NCBI GenBank assembly: GCA_016719815.1
Contig: JADJYK010000004.1
Location: 124,001 to 188,000 of the forward strand
DNA length: 64,000 nt
Direction of reading: 5' to 3'
DNA from: Chitinophagaceae bacterium
GTDB taxonomy: Bacteria; Bacteroidota; Bacteroidia; Chitinophagales; Chitinophagaceae
Below are positions 9,911 to 19,085 of this stretch, one piece after another (positions within the stretch are counted from its first letter, which is position 1; every line of letters starts with the position of its first letter). The notes under the pieces were generated by a model. It was not told where the DNA came from. It worked only from the letters and a program-made list of their open reading frames with translations, and did not search any database. The translations under genes were made by a program, and so were the position numbers.

Positions 9911-10298
9911 TTACAGATTTCTTTTACTGCTTCTCCCAATCTGTGTGATCCACATCCCTGATAAAAGGTTAATCTTCTTTCCTGCTGCAGTCAGCTTATC
10001 AGGCACCCTGTTATACAATTCTTCATCTTTCAGTGACTTAGTTTTATATAATGTTTCCAGGTGGTCAATGGTTTCATCATGTGAACCCAATGAATACACC
10101 GGAAATCACACAAATACTGCCTTATATCTTTTTCTGTCCTGTCCTTCCACAATATTCGTCTTCACCCCTTTTACTGACCGCCTGATTTGTGAGCCCTCTT
10201 CAAACATCTCAAATTTGATAAGTTCTGTCAACGTATCTCATGTACCTCCTCTGCGGCCTCACCAGCCAACATCCCTGTTTGAGGGTTTTATAACTCAT
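9911..10298 (-). pseudogene. Decayed four-helix-bundle protein (23S rRNA intervening-sequence protein family)
   Basis: Pieces in different frames on the minus strand read in order: an N-terminal stretch from the ATG at 10298 with MLAGEAAEEVHEI, then FEMFEEGSQIRRSVKGVKTN and IVEGQDRKRYK, then YSLGSHDETIDHLETLYKTK to a stop at 9911. The QIRRS...NIVEG and DETIDHLETLYETKSL patterns are hallmarks of the small four-helix-bundle proteins first seen in 23S rRNA intervening sequences and now common as solitary genes. At least three indels separate the pieces, so the gene is broken as read. Confidence 0.6.
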
Positions 10299-10499
10299 CC
10301 TTTCATTATTTTATCTGCGATAAAGACTTCCTGCCTTACGTTTACTCAACCAGAAACCTTATAACTAATTTAACAGTCTGGAAGACAATATCTCACGAAT
10401 TGGTCAAATCTTTGATGTACAATAATATAGACAACTGTGTCCTATACAAAGTGGCACAAATGTAGTAACTTCATGCTTAACAAGATAAAACACTCCGCC

Positions 10500-11263
10500 A
10501 TGAAACCGCAACTATTGCTGCTCGCATTAACTGTGGCTGCACTTAGCAGTTGTACAACCGCATACAAAACCGGGCAAACACCTGATGATGTATATTATTC
10601 TCCCCTGCCACAGCGGGACGAATACGTAAGAGTGGAAAAGAAGATGACCGCCAGTACCGGAATGATGATGAGTATTACGATGACCGTTACCTGCGGATGA
10701 AAGTCCGTAACCGTTACCAGTGGAACGACCTGAACGACTGGTACTATTATGAAAGGTGGGGATCGGGCTATAATTACTACTGGGGATCTTACTACAACCC
10801 CTACAACTCGTGGAACTATTATTACAATCCCTATTTTGGGTACCATACAAACTATGGATATAACCCCTATAATTTTCATTACAGCAATCCCAAAAACCAG
10901 GCTGTTGCACAGGTAACAAAACCCAGGACTTTTAACGTGGGCACTTACACCAATAACAGCTATAACAACAATAACAATAATGTAAATTATAAGAACGGGA
11001 TAATCAGAAACACCACCAGCACAAGGCCTTCGTATAATAACACGAATAACAACAACGGAAGCGGCAAAGGTTTAAGCAATACCATCAGAACGATTGTAAA
11101 TGGCAATAACAACAGCAGTTCCGGTGGAAATACGAGAACCTATTCTCCTTCGGGCAGCAGTTCCTCCTCTTCCTCTTCTTCTTCATCATCTTCTTCCGGC
11201 AGTTCCAGCGGATCTTCCGGCAGCAGCGGTGGAGGTGGTGTGAGCAGGCCTGTTAGAAACTAA
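10500..11263 (+). CDS. Tyr/Asn/Ser-rich lipoprotein, one frameshift
   Basis: The ATG at 10500 gives a lipoprotein signal (MKPQLLLLALTVAALSSC, lipobox LSSC). An Asp-rich stretch continues in a new frame after one lost base near 10640 (DDRQYRNDDEYYDDRYLRMK). The rest has strong composition bias: Tyr/Trp/Asn repeats (WNYYYNPYFGYHTNYGYN), Asn runs, then a C-terminal Ser/Gly run of about 40 residues. Such proteins are frequent cell-surface lipoproteins of unknown role in Bacteroidota. The Ser run is encoded by TCT/TCC/TCA repeats and is likely length-variable. Confidence 0.7.
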
Positions 11264-11345
11264 CCTTATTAAACTAAAGCAGCAGGAAACATAAAACGCT
11301 TTATGCAAAATTGTTGACTGCTGCTTTGTACTACAATCTCGTCAC

Positions 11346-12865
11346 ATGAAAAAAATCCTGATTTTACCTGTTCTGCTACTGGCAGTGCAGGCATTGTATG
11401 CACAAATACCAGAAGAAGCTTTGCGGTTATCCTGGCGGACACAGACCGGAACAGCCCGCAACCAGGCTATTGGCGGGGCAATGGGCTCTTTGGGCGGAGA
11501 TGCTACAGCCAATATTGTAAACCCTGCCGGGCTTGCTTTTTCAAAACATCTGATTTTGTGCTTACACCCGGCTACCAGTTTGGTAAAGCAAAAAATACTT
11601 TTCGGGGCACACTGGCCAGCAATACCAATGATGGCAACATGCTGCTGGGTACTTCCGGCTGGGTGTTTGGCGGTTTTGGCTACAAGGCAAAAAACAGTTT
11701 TGCCATTACTGTTACCAAAGTGGCCGATTTCAACCAAAGTGTAGCCTATAACGGGCAAAATAATACATCCAGTTTTGCCACCCCACTGGCCGATGAATTT
11801 GCCGCCTCTCAATTAACGATTGAGGAGGCACTGAACAGCGATAATATTTCTCTTACCACGAAGATGGCGTTGTACACTTACCTTGTTGATACAGCCGCCG
11901 GGCAGGTTATTGCCCGTTCGGAGAATACTACGATGCTCAATCAGCAATACCTTACAGAAACCAACGGAGGCATTACAGAAATTACGCTGGGAATGGGACA
12001 TGAACTGAATAAAAAGCTGTTGCTGGGTGCCAGCCTGGGCATCCCGATTGTAAAGCTGGACAGAAGCTCCTATTACCGTGAATCGGATGCCACTGCCGAC
12101 CTGAATGAATTTGATTTTATGGCCTTCAGGGAAAACTACAGCCTTCGGGGTGTGGGCCTTAACCTGCGGGCGGGCTTGATATACCGGCCACAGGAATACC
12201 TGCGTTTTGGTTTTGCCATCCACTCACCCGATGCAATGATGCTGAAAGAGAAGTATGATGCCGGTCTTGCCACTGATGTGGAAAACCTCTTTGCAGCCTC
12301 CTATGATAGTGTGGCTTCCTCAGAATTTACGAACGGCAGCCGGATAGAAACCCGTTATACCAATTACACCCCGATGAAATTCATTCTTAGTGGTTCGTAT
12401 GTTTTTCGGGAGATAGAAGATGTTACCAAACAAAAGGGCTTTATTACAGCCGATATAGAATATGTAAATTACAAATGGATGAAGTTTGGCTCATATGATG
12501 AAGAAACTTCTTTCAGCAAAGAGTACTACAAGCCGTTTAATGAAGCAATAGATGCGTTTTACAAAGGAGCATTTAATTTCAGGCTGGGTGGCGAGTTAAA
12601 GTTCAACACCATTATGGCACGCCTTGGTTTTGCCTATTATGGCAATCCTTATAAAGATAATTCGGCACTTAAGGCCAGCCGCATGAACCTAAGCGGTGGC
12701 CTGGGCTACCGCCACAAAGGTGTGTTTGTTGACCTTACCTATGTACACCGGATGAACAAGAATGTAAATTTTCCATACAGGGTTTCTGCACCGAGGCCTA
12801 ATACATTTGCTAACCTGAAAGAAACAAACGGCAACGTTTTGCTTACAGTTGGATTCAAAATATAG
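11346..12865 (+). CDS. FadL/TodX-type outer membrane transport protein, one frameshift
   Basis: The gene begins with a signal peptide (MKKILILPVLLLAVQALYAQ) and the conserved OMPP1/FadL start: ARNQAIGGAMGSLGGD followed by NPAGLAF. One base appears lost near 11541; the frame then continues (TPGYQFGKAKNTF) to 12865, about 506 residues in all. Repeated amphipathic beta strands end in an aromatic-flanked terminal strand (NVLLTVGFKI). Family members form outer membrane barrels that import hydrophobic compounds. It stands alone, followed by a terminator at 12887-12912. Confidence 0.82.
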
Positions 12866-12886
12866 TGAACCAATACTACCCGCAGT

Positions 12887-12912
12887 AAAAGGCATCTCCG
12901 GGTGCCTTTTAT
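12887..12912 (+). terminator. Intrinsic terminator after the FadL-type gene
   Basis: The inverted repeat AAAAGGCA / TGCCTTTT with an 8-nt loop is followed by a T-rich tail, 22 bp after the stop codon. Confidence 0.75.
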
Positions 12913-12949
12913 TATTTCATAAATCAGAAAAACCTGACCGCGGCACTGC

Positions 12950-12957
12950 TATCTTTG
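12950..12957 (+). promoter_or_regulatory. Probable -7 box (TATCTTTG) of the thioesterase gene
   Basis: TATCTTTG matches the Bacteroidota TAnnTTTG -7 element exactly, 15 bp before the chosen ATG. No TTG at the expected -33 distance is seen, so the call rests on the -7 element alone. Confidence 0.45.
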
Positions 12958-12972
12958 CCAAAATTCAAGAGA

Positions 12973-13488
12973 ATGGAAACAAAAAAAGCATCTGAAAGTA
13001 TAACAATCATGACTGAGCTGGTTCTGCCCAATGATACTAACCTGTATGAAAACCTGATGGGCGGCAGACTAATGTACTGGATGGATATTGCAGCAGCACT
13101 TTCTGCCCAGAAACATTGTAATGCCCCGGTAGTTACAGCCTCAGTTGACAATATATCATTCGAGAACCCGGTAAAACTGGGCAATGTGGTGCATATAGAA
13201 GCGAAAGTTACAAGAGCCTTCACCACCTCAATGGAAATACACCTGAAAGTTTGGGGTGAAGATGTGATTCAGCAGTACAAGTATAAGAGCAACGAAGCTT
13301 ACTACACTTTTGTTGCTTTGGACCCCAACCGAAACCCACGGCCGGTTCCCCAGTTAATGCCTGAAACAGAAGAAGAAACGAGGCTGTATGAAGGAGCACT
13401 GCGGAGACGGCAACTCCGTCTTATCCTGGGCGGCAAACTAAAACCGGATGATGCCACAGAACTGAAGGCGCTATTTATAAAGGACTAA
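12973..13488 (+). CDS. Acyl-CoA thioesterase, hotdog fold (YciA/BACH-like)
   Basis: 171 residues from the ATG at 12973 (METKKASESITIMTELVLP), preferred over an upstream non-ATG start because the -7 box lies at 12950-12957. The hotdog pattern is clear: NLYENLMGGRLMYWMDIAAA (helix with Asp), then VTASVDNISFENPVKLGNVV and a basic C-terminus. Such enzymes hydrolyse acyl-CoA to free acid and CoA in the cytoplasm. The gene is monocistronic and ends at a bidirectional terminator. Confidence 0.88.
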   Translation: METKKASESITIMTELVLPNDTNLYENLMGGRLMYWMDIAAALSAQKHCNAPVVTASVDNISFENPVKLGNVVHIEAKVTRAFTTSMEIHLKVWGEDVIQQYKYKSNEAYYTFVALDPNRNPRPVPQLMPETEEETRLYEGALRRRQLRLILGGKLKPDDATELKALFIKD

Positions 13489-13498
13489 GGATTAAAAA

Positions 13499-13528
13499 AA
13501 CGGGAACAGAGAAAAAAGTGTTCCCGTT
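13499..13528. terminator. Bidirectional terminator between convergent genes
   Basis: AACGGGAACA and TGTTCCCGTT form a 10-bp perfect stem around an A-rich loop, flanked by A and T tracts, between the thioesterase (+) and the lipoprotein gene (-). Confidence 0.75.
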
Positions 13529-13546
13529 ACTATTATTATCATATAA

Positions 13547-14302
13547 TCAATATTCAATTTTAAACTCAAGCCTCTGCGCTTCATCAAGAAGGTCATTAAT
13601 ATCTGCAGATATTGTAACCTTATGTTTTTTATCAGAAACCGTTGCCTGTTGTCCTTCTGCCTTAGACACCGGCCGGGGTAAGTTGAAAACTGTATTCGAT
13701 TTCATGATCCTGCCGGAAAGAGCGGCTTCTCTCATTTGTAAAAGAAAATCGTCATTTGCCACAGTCTCATACTTCTTGCTGTTGAGCGTTCTTGCAATCT
13801 GGCCGTCAGCATAGGTGGTTGTAAAGAACTCATCAATTGTTTTGAGTACCGGAATTTCATCCCGGTGCCGATGGAAGAGTTCTGCACCGGTATTGTTTAC
13901 AAATTCGGTAATGATCTTTTCAGAAACGGATTGCAGCATTTCAATTTCTTCCACAGCTGCAAAAGGAAGTGCAGTAGCAACGAAAAATTTTTTGGCCTTA
14001 CTATCAATCGTGACCCTCAGTTCACCTTTTTTAATCATACTCTTTTCCACATCAGAAAGGTCTCTCAGTCCTTCGGCAAAAACAGCCAGGGCATATACGG
14101 TATCTGTCTTCAGGTCAGGCAGCTTCGCTTTCACATCTTCACCCGCATTTTTTTCTGCCGCAGGGAGTACCTGGCCCAGGTCAACCGATTGAATAATCTT
14201 ACCAGAGCCATCTTCATTGATTGTAATCTCATTGGAGATTTCCAGGCAGCCGCTAACTGCAGAAAGAACAGCAAATAGTAACATGTGTAATTTCAATTGC
14301 AT
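13547..14302 (-). CDS. Hypothetical lipoprotein
   Basis: 251 residues with a lipoprotein signal (LLFAVLSAVSGC) and a mature part starting EISNEITINEDGSG. The Gly-rich turn followed by alternating hydrophobic residues suggests a beta-sandwich. Long helical segments follow (AAEKNAGEDVKAKLPDLK and MREAALSGRIMKSN). No catalytic motif is recognised. It lies 54 bp downstream of holA on the same strand and might be cotranscribed. The Bacteroidota family is unnamed to my knowledge. Confidence 0.7.
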   Translation of the reverse strand: MQLKLHMLLFAVLSAVSGCLEISNEITINEDGSGKIIQSVDLGQVLPAAEKNAGEDVKAKLPDLKTDTVYALAVFAEGLRDLSDVEKSMIKKGELRVTIDSKAKKFFVATALPFAAVEEIEMLQSVSEKIITEFVNNTGAELFHRHRDEIPVLKTIDEFFTTTYADGQIARTLNSKKYETVANDDFLLQMREAALSGRIMKSNTVFNLPRPVSKAEGQQATVSDKKHKVTISADINDLLDEAQRLEFKIEY

Positions 14303-14356
14303 CCTGTTTTATTTTCGGTTAAAAACATCAGTAATTATTAATTTAATGCGCTTAAT

Positions 14357-15355
14357 TCAGTTCATCATTTTTACAACCAGCTCTTTTAACAAAGAACCTG
14401 CCTCCAGGTTATTACTTCCGATACCTATACTTTTAAGATTATACTGGTGAAGCAGCAACAATATTTTTTCCACCCCCTGGTACGGATACACTCTTGCAGC
14501 CTGTATGTAATCCTTAACAAAAAATGACGGCACTCCGATAGTAGTGGCAATTGTTTTTTCATCATTTGTGCCGGCGGCAAAAACCATGAATACTTTGCTG
14601 AAAAAACTATACAAAGAGGGAAACACCAGCTGTACCGGGGCCGACTTGGGGTTAGCTTCAAAATATTGTATGATACGAATACTTTTTGCAAGGTCTTTTG
14701 CTGCTACAGCCGCTTGCAGTTCGAATATGTTAAACTCTTTGCTTACGCCAATAAAATCTTCAATATCATCTTCTGAAATGGCTGTTCTTTTTCCCAGGTT
14801 TACAGATATTTTGTCTATTTCATTCTCCATACGGGTAAGATCATTGCCAATATGATCAACCAGCAGGGCCAGGCCTTTGGGTGAGATGGTAAGTCCTTTA
14901 GCCTGTATCATCTCCTTTGTCCATTCGGGAAGTTCCCTGTCATACATTTTTTTGGTGCTGACAAGTATTCCTTTTTCCTTTACCGTTTTTGTAAACTTCT
15001 TTCTTGCATCCAGTTTTTTGTCTTTATAGGAAACAACGAAAACGGTGGATAATAAAGGGTTCTCAATATACGGTTCCAGCTTTTCCACATCCCGCATCTG
15101 CTGTGCCTCTTTTAAAATAACCACCTGCCTTTCGGCGAACATGGGATACCGCATGCAGGCATTAACCACATCGGCCCAATCTGCATCCTTTCCATAAAAT
15201 ACACTCAGGTTGAATGAAGCCTCAGTTTCGGAAAGAATATTACGCTCTGCATAGTCAACTGCTTTATCAATAAAATACTCCTCCTCGCCTTCAAACCAGT
15301 ACACCGGCCTGAACGACCCCTTTTTCCAGTCAGCAATTATTTTCTCCATACTCAT
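14357..15355 (-). CDS. holA: DNA polymerase III subunit delta
   Basis: 332 residues, full length for HolA, the clamp-loader wrench subunit that opens the beta clamp. The N-terminal region reads PVYWFEGEEEYFIDKAVDYA, with a degenerate nucleotide-binding site as is normal for delta. The middle helical domain contains LVDHIGNDLTRMENEIDK and the C-terminal collar helices FNIFELQAAVAAKDLAKSI. Two in-frame ATGs (15355, 15349) are possible; either gives the same domain. The gene is divergent from the coiled-coil gene at 15554. Confidence 0.93.
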   Translation of the reverse strand: MSMEKIIADWKKGSFRPVYWFEGEEEYFIDKAVDYAERNILSETEASFNLSVFYGKDADWADVVNACMRYPMFAERQVVILKEAQQMRDVEKLEPYIENPLLSTVFVVSYKDKKLDARKKFTKTVKEKGILVSTKKMYDRELPEWTKEMIQAKGLTISPKGLALLVDHIGNDLTRMENEIDKISVNLGKRTAISEDDIEDFIGVSKEFNIFELQAAVAAKDLAKSIRIIQYFEANPKSAPVQLVFPSLYSFFSKVFMVFAAGTNDEKTIATTIGVPSFFVKDYIQAARVYPYQGVEKILLLLHQYNLKSIGIGSNNLEAGSLLKELVVKMMN

Positions 15356-15553
15356 GGGTGCTAAGATACAGGCTTTCCATTAGCCAGGGGTTCCAAAAAA
15401 AGTTGCCTGCTGCCTGTTAATATTTTGGCACGGTTTTAGAAAACACATAAAAGAACAACGAGATTTAACAAAATTTCAAAGCATCCTCCAAAACAGGGAT
15501 ATTTTTATCTGCTGATGAGATGTATCTTGCATTATAAATTAAAAAAAAATAAA

Positions 15554-16555
15554 ATGACCGACACAAATTATCCATCTGCCACGGGTAGTACACCGCAAAA
15601 TGAACCCTCAAAAGGCAGCAAAAACAAGAATATTATTATTGGTGCGTTAGCCGCTGTAGTGCTTGGATCCTGGGGTTATTTTTTGTATGACAAGAATAAA
15701 TCGGGCGATAAAATTGAAACGCAGCAGAGTACAATCACTGCACAAAGTTCTGATTTATCAGATCTCCGGCAGGATTTCGACAATGCACTGGCCAGGCTGG
15801 ACTCAGTTACAGGGGCTAATAATTCGCTAAGTGGAGAAAATGCTGAATTAAAGGCAAAGTATCAAAAGGACATTGAGGCGAAAAAAGCTGAAATCAGGAA
15901 GATTCTCAGTGACAAAAATGCAACCCAGTCAGAATTGTCAAAAGCCAAAAATATGATTGCTGAATTAAACGATAAGATAACCACACTGGAAACAGAAGTA
16001 ACCAGGCTTACCGGTGAAAACCAGGAATTAACAGCTGCAAACACTACTTTAAAAACGGAAAAAGCAGACCTGGAAACAAATCTTGCAACAAGAACATCTG
16101 AGAAACAGGAATTAGAAAAAACTGTGGACGTAGCGTCTACTTTCAGCGCATCAAACATCCAGGTTGTACCCGTTAATACAAAAAAGAGCGGGAAGGAAGT
16201 TACAACCTCTACTGCAAAAAGAGTGGATAAACTAATGGTTTCGTTCGATGTGGAAAACCGTATTGCAAAATCTGGTCCTGCGGATATGTATCTCATCGTA
16301 ACTGCTCCTGATGGCAAAACAATTTCAGAAGGCAGTGTGCTTAATACCCGTACAGATGGTGACAAGACCTATACGGCAAAAATTCCGATCAACTATGAGC
16401 AGGGTAAGAAACAATCTGTTCAGTTTCCTATTCAGCAAAATGATTTCAGCACAGGAAATTATAAAGTGGAAATTTATCACAACGGATTTAAAATCGGTGA
16501 AGGTGTAAGAAGTTTGAAAAAAAGGCGGATTATTCGGATAGGAATGAAAAAATAA
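15554..16555 (+). CDS. Membrane-anchored coiled-coil protein, paralogue 1 of the Ppx-like cluster
   Basis: 333 residues from the ATG at 15554. A short polar N-terminus precedes one membrane helix at about 28-46 (IIIGALAAVVLGSWGYFLY), then a coiled coil of about 130 residues (many Leu/Glu/Lys heptads, SGENAELKAKYQKDIEAKKA) and a C-terminal beta-rich domain: VDVASTFSASNIQVVPVN, FDVENRIAKSGPADMYL, then GNYKVEIYHNGFKIGEG. The same layout and C-terminal domain recur in the gene at 17839-18776, so the two are paralogues. The topology predicts a domain in the periplasm. I know no assigned function. An intrinsic terminator follows. Confidence 0.8.
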   Translation: MTDTNYPSATGSTPQNEPSKGSKNKNIIIGALAAVVLGSWGYFLYDKNKSGDKIETQQSTITAQSSDLSDLRQDFDNALARLDSVTGANNSLSGENAELKAKYQKDIEAKKAEIRKILSDKNATQSELSKAKNMIAELNDKITTLETEVTRLTGENQELTAANTTLKTEKADLETNLATRTSEKQELEKTVDVASTFSASNIQVVPVNTKKSGKEVTTSTAKRVDKLMVSFDVENRIAKSGPADMYLIVTAPDGKTISEGSVLNTRTDGDKTYTAKIPINYEQGKKQSVQFPIQQNDFSTGNYKVEIYHNGFKIGEGVRSLKKRRIIRIGMKK

Positions 16556-16561
16556 GTAAGC

Positions 16562-16594
16562 AAATAGCTCCTGTTTTCCGGAGCTATTTTTTTT
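16562..16594 (+). terminator. Intrinsic terminator after coiled-coil gene 1
   Basis: AAATAGCTCC / GGAGCTATTT stem with an 8-nt loop, running into eight T residues. Confidence 0.85.
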
Positions 16595-16683
16595 GCCACA
16601 TGTTATTAACATATTAGATAAGCCCCTTTATTAAAACAGATTTGCCCCTTGCATTACAGTATTTTTACTTAGAAATAATCAAT

Positions 16684-17829
16684 ATGATAAAACAAGCAGT
16701 GAGCCGGTTACTACTATTGGCCGTAGTGGTTGTTATGCCAACTTTATTCTTGCAATCGCAAACAGGAATAAAACCCCGTTTCAGTAATTCAAGAATTTGT
16801 ACAGGCATTGAAGTGGGTTCGAAAGGTGTGAAAATGAGTGTTATTGAAATGGGCAACAATGCAAAAAGCAGTGGTGCTTTTTATATCCTGAAAGACACGT
16901 CTGTAAATACTGACTTTATCAGCTTTACACCGGCCACCTTTTCAGCTACATTAAACGGATTTACCGGTTTATATACCAGGGCTATAAAAGATTATATGAT
17001 CCCTGCAAAAACATTTTCACCGTTATCAGCAGTGGTGTGAAGATGCAGGCGGAAAAAGATAAAAATATACTGAGATTACAACCCTGATCGATTCCTTCAA
17101 AACCAGGATAAATGAACCCAACCGGAAGTGGAAGTTGTGGATGTATCAAAAGAAGCCCGGCTTTCACATCTTGGAATAATACCAGAAAACAGGAGGTTCA
17201 ACACATTTCTTTTTGACATTGGCAGCGGGAATACCAAGGGAGGTTTCTTTCCGGGAAACGACACCAAAACATTTCACCTGTTTCAGTTAGACTGGGGTAC
17301 AAAAACGGTGGCCAACCTAACTGAAAAAAGATGCGGTGATGAGAATACTCTTCCTAATTATTACAAACAACTGGCAAGAGTGTTGGCCGGTGCTGAAAAC
17401 ACTGATATTGTATATGCAGTAAACAACAGCGGCGCTTATCCCCTAAGCGATAACATTGCAGTAAGCGGTGGTATAGCCTGGGCCGTGGCCACTCTTACAC
17501 ATCCGGAACTGATTGACAATCCGATAGTGTCCGTAAGTTTTGATGAAATAAGAAGGTTTAGTGAAAAGCTTTACACTAATTTCAATGTATTCAGTGCTTC
17601 TTTTCTTACCGGCAATATTAACCGTGCAGCCGAAAAAGAAGCGGCTGCGGCAGAAATAAACCGGGTTCACAAAGTATTTGATCACAAATCATTACTGGCC
17701 GGAACCGGGCTGATGCTGAAGATTATGCGGCAATTTGAATCAGCCTTTGAAACAAAGCACTTCTTTCTTGTTAAGAATGGACAAGTAGGATGGGTTTCAG
17801 CCTATGTGGATCAGTACGCAGAGAAATAA
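16684..17829 (+). CDS. Exported Ppx/GppA-like (actin-fold) protein, three frameshifts
   Basis: The ATG at 16684 gives a signal-like N-terminus (SRLLLLAVVVVMPTLFLQSQ). Phosphate-1-like GIEVGSKGVKMSVIEMG follows, then after three single-base losses between about 17000 and 17125 the phosphate-2-like FLFDIGSGNTKGG and an adenosine-motif-like VSGGIAWAVATLTHP. The corrected length is about 382 residues. This layout is that of the exopolyphosphatase/GppA branch of actin-fold ATPases, which normally act in the cytoplasm, so an exported version is unusual. It lies between two paralogous coiled-coil membrane proteins. Catalysis is unproven; the Ppx catalytic Glu region is not obvious. Confidence 0.65.
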
Positions 17830-17838
17830 TAATATAAT

Positions 17839-18776
17839 AAAAACGGATTTCTGAAAGATTCGAAAATAATATTGCTCACATTACTCTCCGTTGCCCTTGT
17901 AGGCACCTGTGTGTATCACCTTTATGATAAAGCCGTGTATACCAGCCAGCGAAAAGAAATCTTTATTAAAGACTCATTGGCTGTTGCGCAGGATGTTCAG
18001 GATTCGCTGCACAGCATTTACTCCCTTACCATCCATTCGCTTGATGCGAAATTAGATTCATCCAAAAATACAGAAGGGCTCCTTAAAGGGGAGCTAAGTG
18101 AGAAATTAAGAGAGATATACAGGCTGCGGGGCGAAATCGCTGCCATACTGAAGAAGACGGATGCCAAAAAAGAAGACCTTGATCTGGCCAGACGAAAAAC
18201 AGCAGAGTTGCAAAACCTGGTACTGGATCTGCAGAGCAAAAACAGCAGCATTGAAGAAGAAAAGCAGCAAATAAGCGCTGTGCTGGAAAAAGTAAATATA
18301 CAGGTGAAAGACCTGGAAGGGGGAATGCAGCAATTATCAAAAGAGAACAAAATTTTGTCCGAAAAAGTATCGGTCGCTTCTACCTTTATGGCATCAGAAA
18401 TAAAGCTATCGGCTGTTGCGGTAAAAAACGATAAAGAACAGGAAACAAGCAACGTAAATAAAGCAGGCAAATTCATTATTTCATTTGCAGTGTTGAATAA
18501 TATTACCGATGACAATGCCGCGGAAGTTTTCGTAATAATTACGCAACCGGATGGTTCTGTACTAAAAACTGATGCGTGGGAGTCTTCTGCAGCAATGCTC
18601 ACCAAAAGCGGTGATAAGAAGATTTATACCCGGAAAATAAAATTTGAATATACGAGGGGGGAAAACAAAAACTGGTATTCTCATTAAACCCCGATGAATA
18701 TCAAAAAGGAAGCTACACACTTCAATTGTATCACAACGGCAACCTGATAGGTCAGTCAGTAAAAACACTCAATTAA
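17839..18776 (+). CDS. Membrane-anchored coiled-coil protein, paralogue 2, start uncertain and frameshifted
   Basis: The open frame from about 17839 reads KNGFLKDSKIILLTLLSVAL, with a membrane helix then a coiled coil of about 150 residues and a C-terminal domain homologous to the gene at 15554 (VSVASTFMASEIKLSAVAV). No ATG precedes the helix. A single missing G at 17838/17839 would give ATG AAA AAC GGA; otherwise the TTG at 17872 is used. One lost base near 18670 separates the last 32 residues (FSLNPDEYQKGSYTLQLYHN), which align with the end of paralogue 1. It starts 10 bp after the Ppx-like gene, so the two are an operon. Confidence 0.7.
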
Positions 18777-18839
18777 CCATACTTTAATTGCAATAAACTG
18801 GTTTTCAGTTACAAAAGGCGGAAATAAATAGCCGTAAGA

Positions 18840-18869
18840 TTGCCTTATTCGGTTAAATACATACCTTTG
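18840..18869 (+). promoter_or_regulatory. Consensus Bacteroidota promoter (TTG-N19-TACCTTTG)
   Basis: TTG at 18840-18842, a 19-bp spacer, and TACCTTTG (TAnnTTTG) at 18862-18869 match the -33/-7 consensus exactly. Transcription would begin near 18875, giving the downstream 2,3-cPG-synthetase-like gene (19086) a 5' leader of about 210 nt that includes a small open frame and an ATCAGG/CCTGAT inverted repeat. Confidence 0.6.
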
Positions 18870-18881
18870 CCCTGCTTCTGT

Positions 18882-18965
18882 ATGAAAAATTGTGGAAGAA
18901 AATACTATCGTCTGTTCACTTTTGCTGAACTTTCTTTGCCGGCTAATTACTACCTGCCCGGCTAA
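18882..18965 (+). CDS. Possible 27-codon leader ORF
   Basis: An ATG 13 bp after the -7 box opens a 27-codon frame (MKNCGRKYYRLF... ending NYYLPG) closed by TAA. It is rich in aromatic residues (four Tyr, two Phe). It could be a short leader peptide or chance; only its position right behind a perfect promoter supports it. Confidence 0.25.
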   Translation: MKNCGRKYYRLFTFAELSLPANYYLPG

Positions 18966-19085
18966 GCTTACGACCGGATATGCAGCCATCAGGCATATTG
19001 CAGGTTGCAAATAAAGAACCCCTGATTGCCGGTGCTTATTTTACAAACACAAAATTGAAAATACAAACCATATAAAGTTCTACGT

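Noticed and set aside
9831..10364. Plus-strand open frame of 177 codons upstream of proS
   Set aside because: Lies over the decayed four-helix-bundle gene, whose minus-strand text has clear family motifs; the plus frame has none.
18018..18605. Minus-strand open frame of 195 codons under the coiled-coil gene
   Set aside because: Ser/Phe-rich complement of a Glu/Lys coiled coil, a usual artefact.
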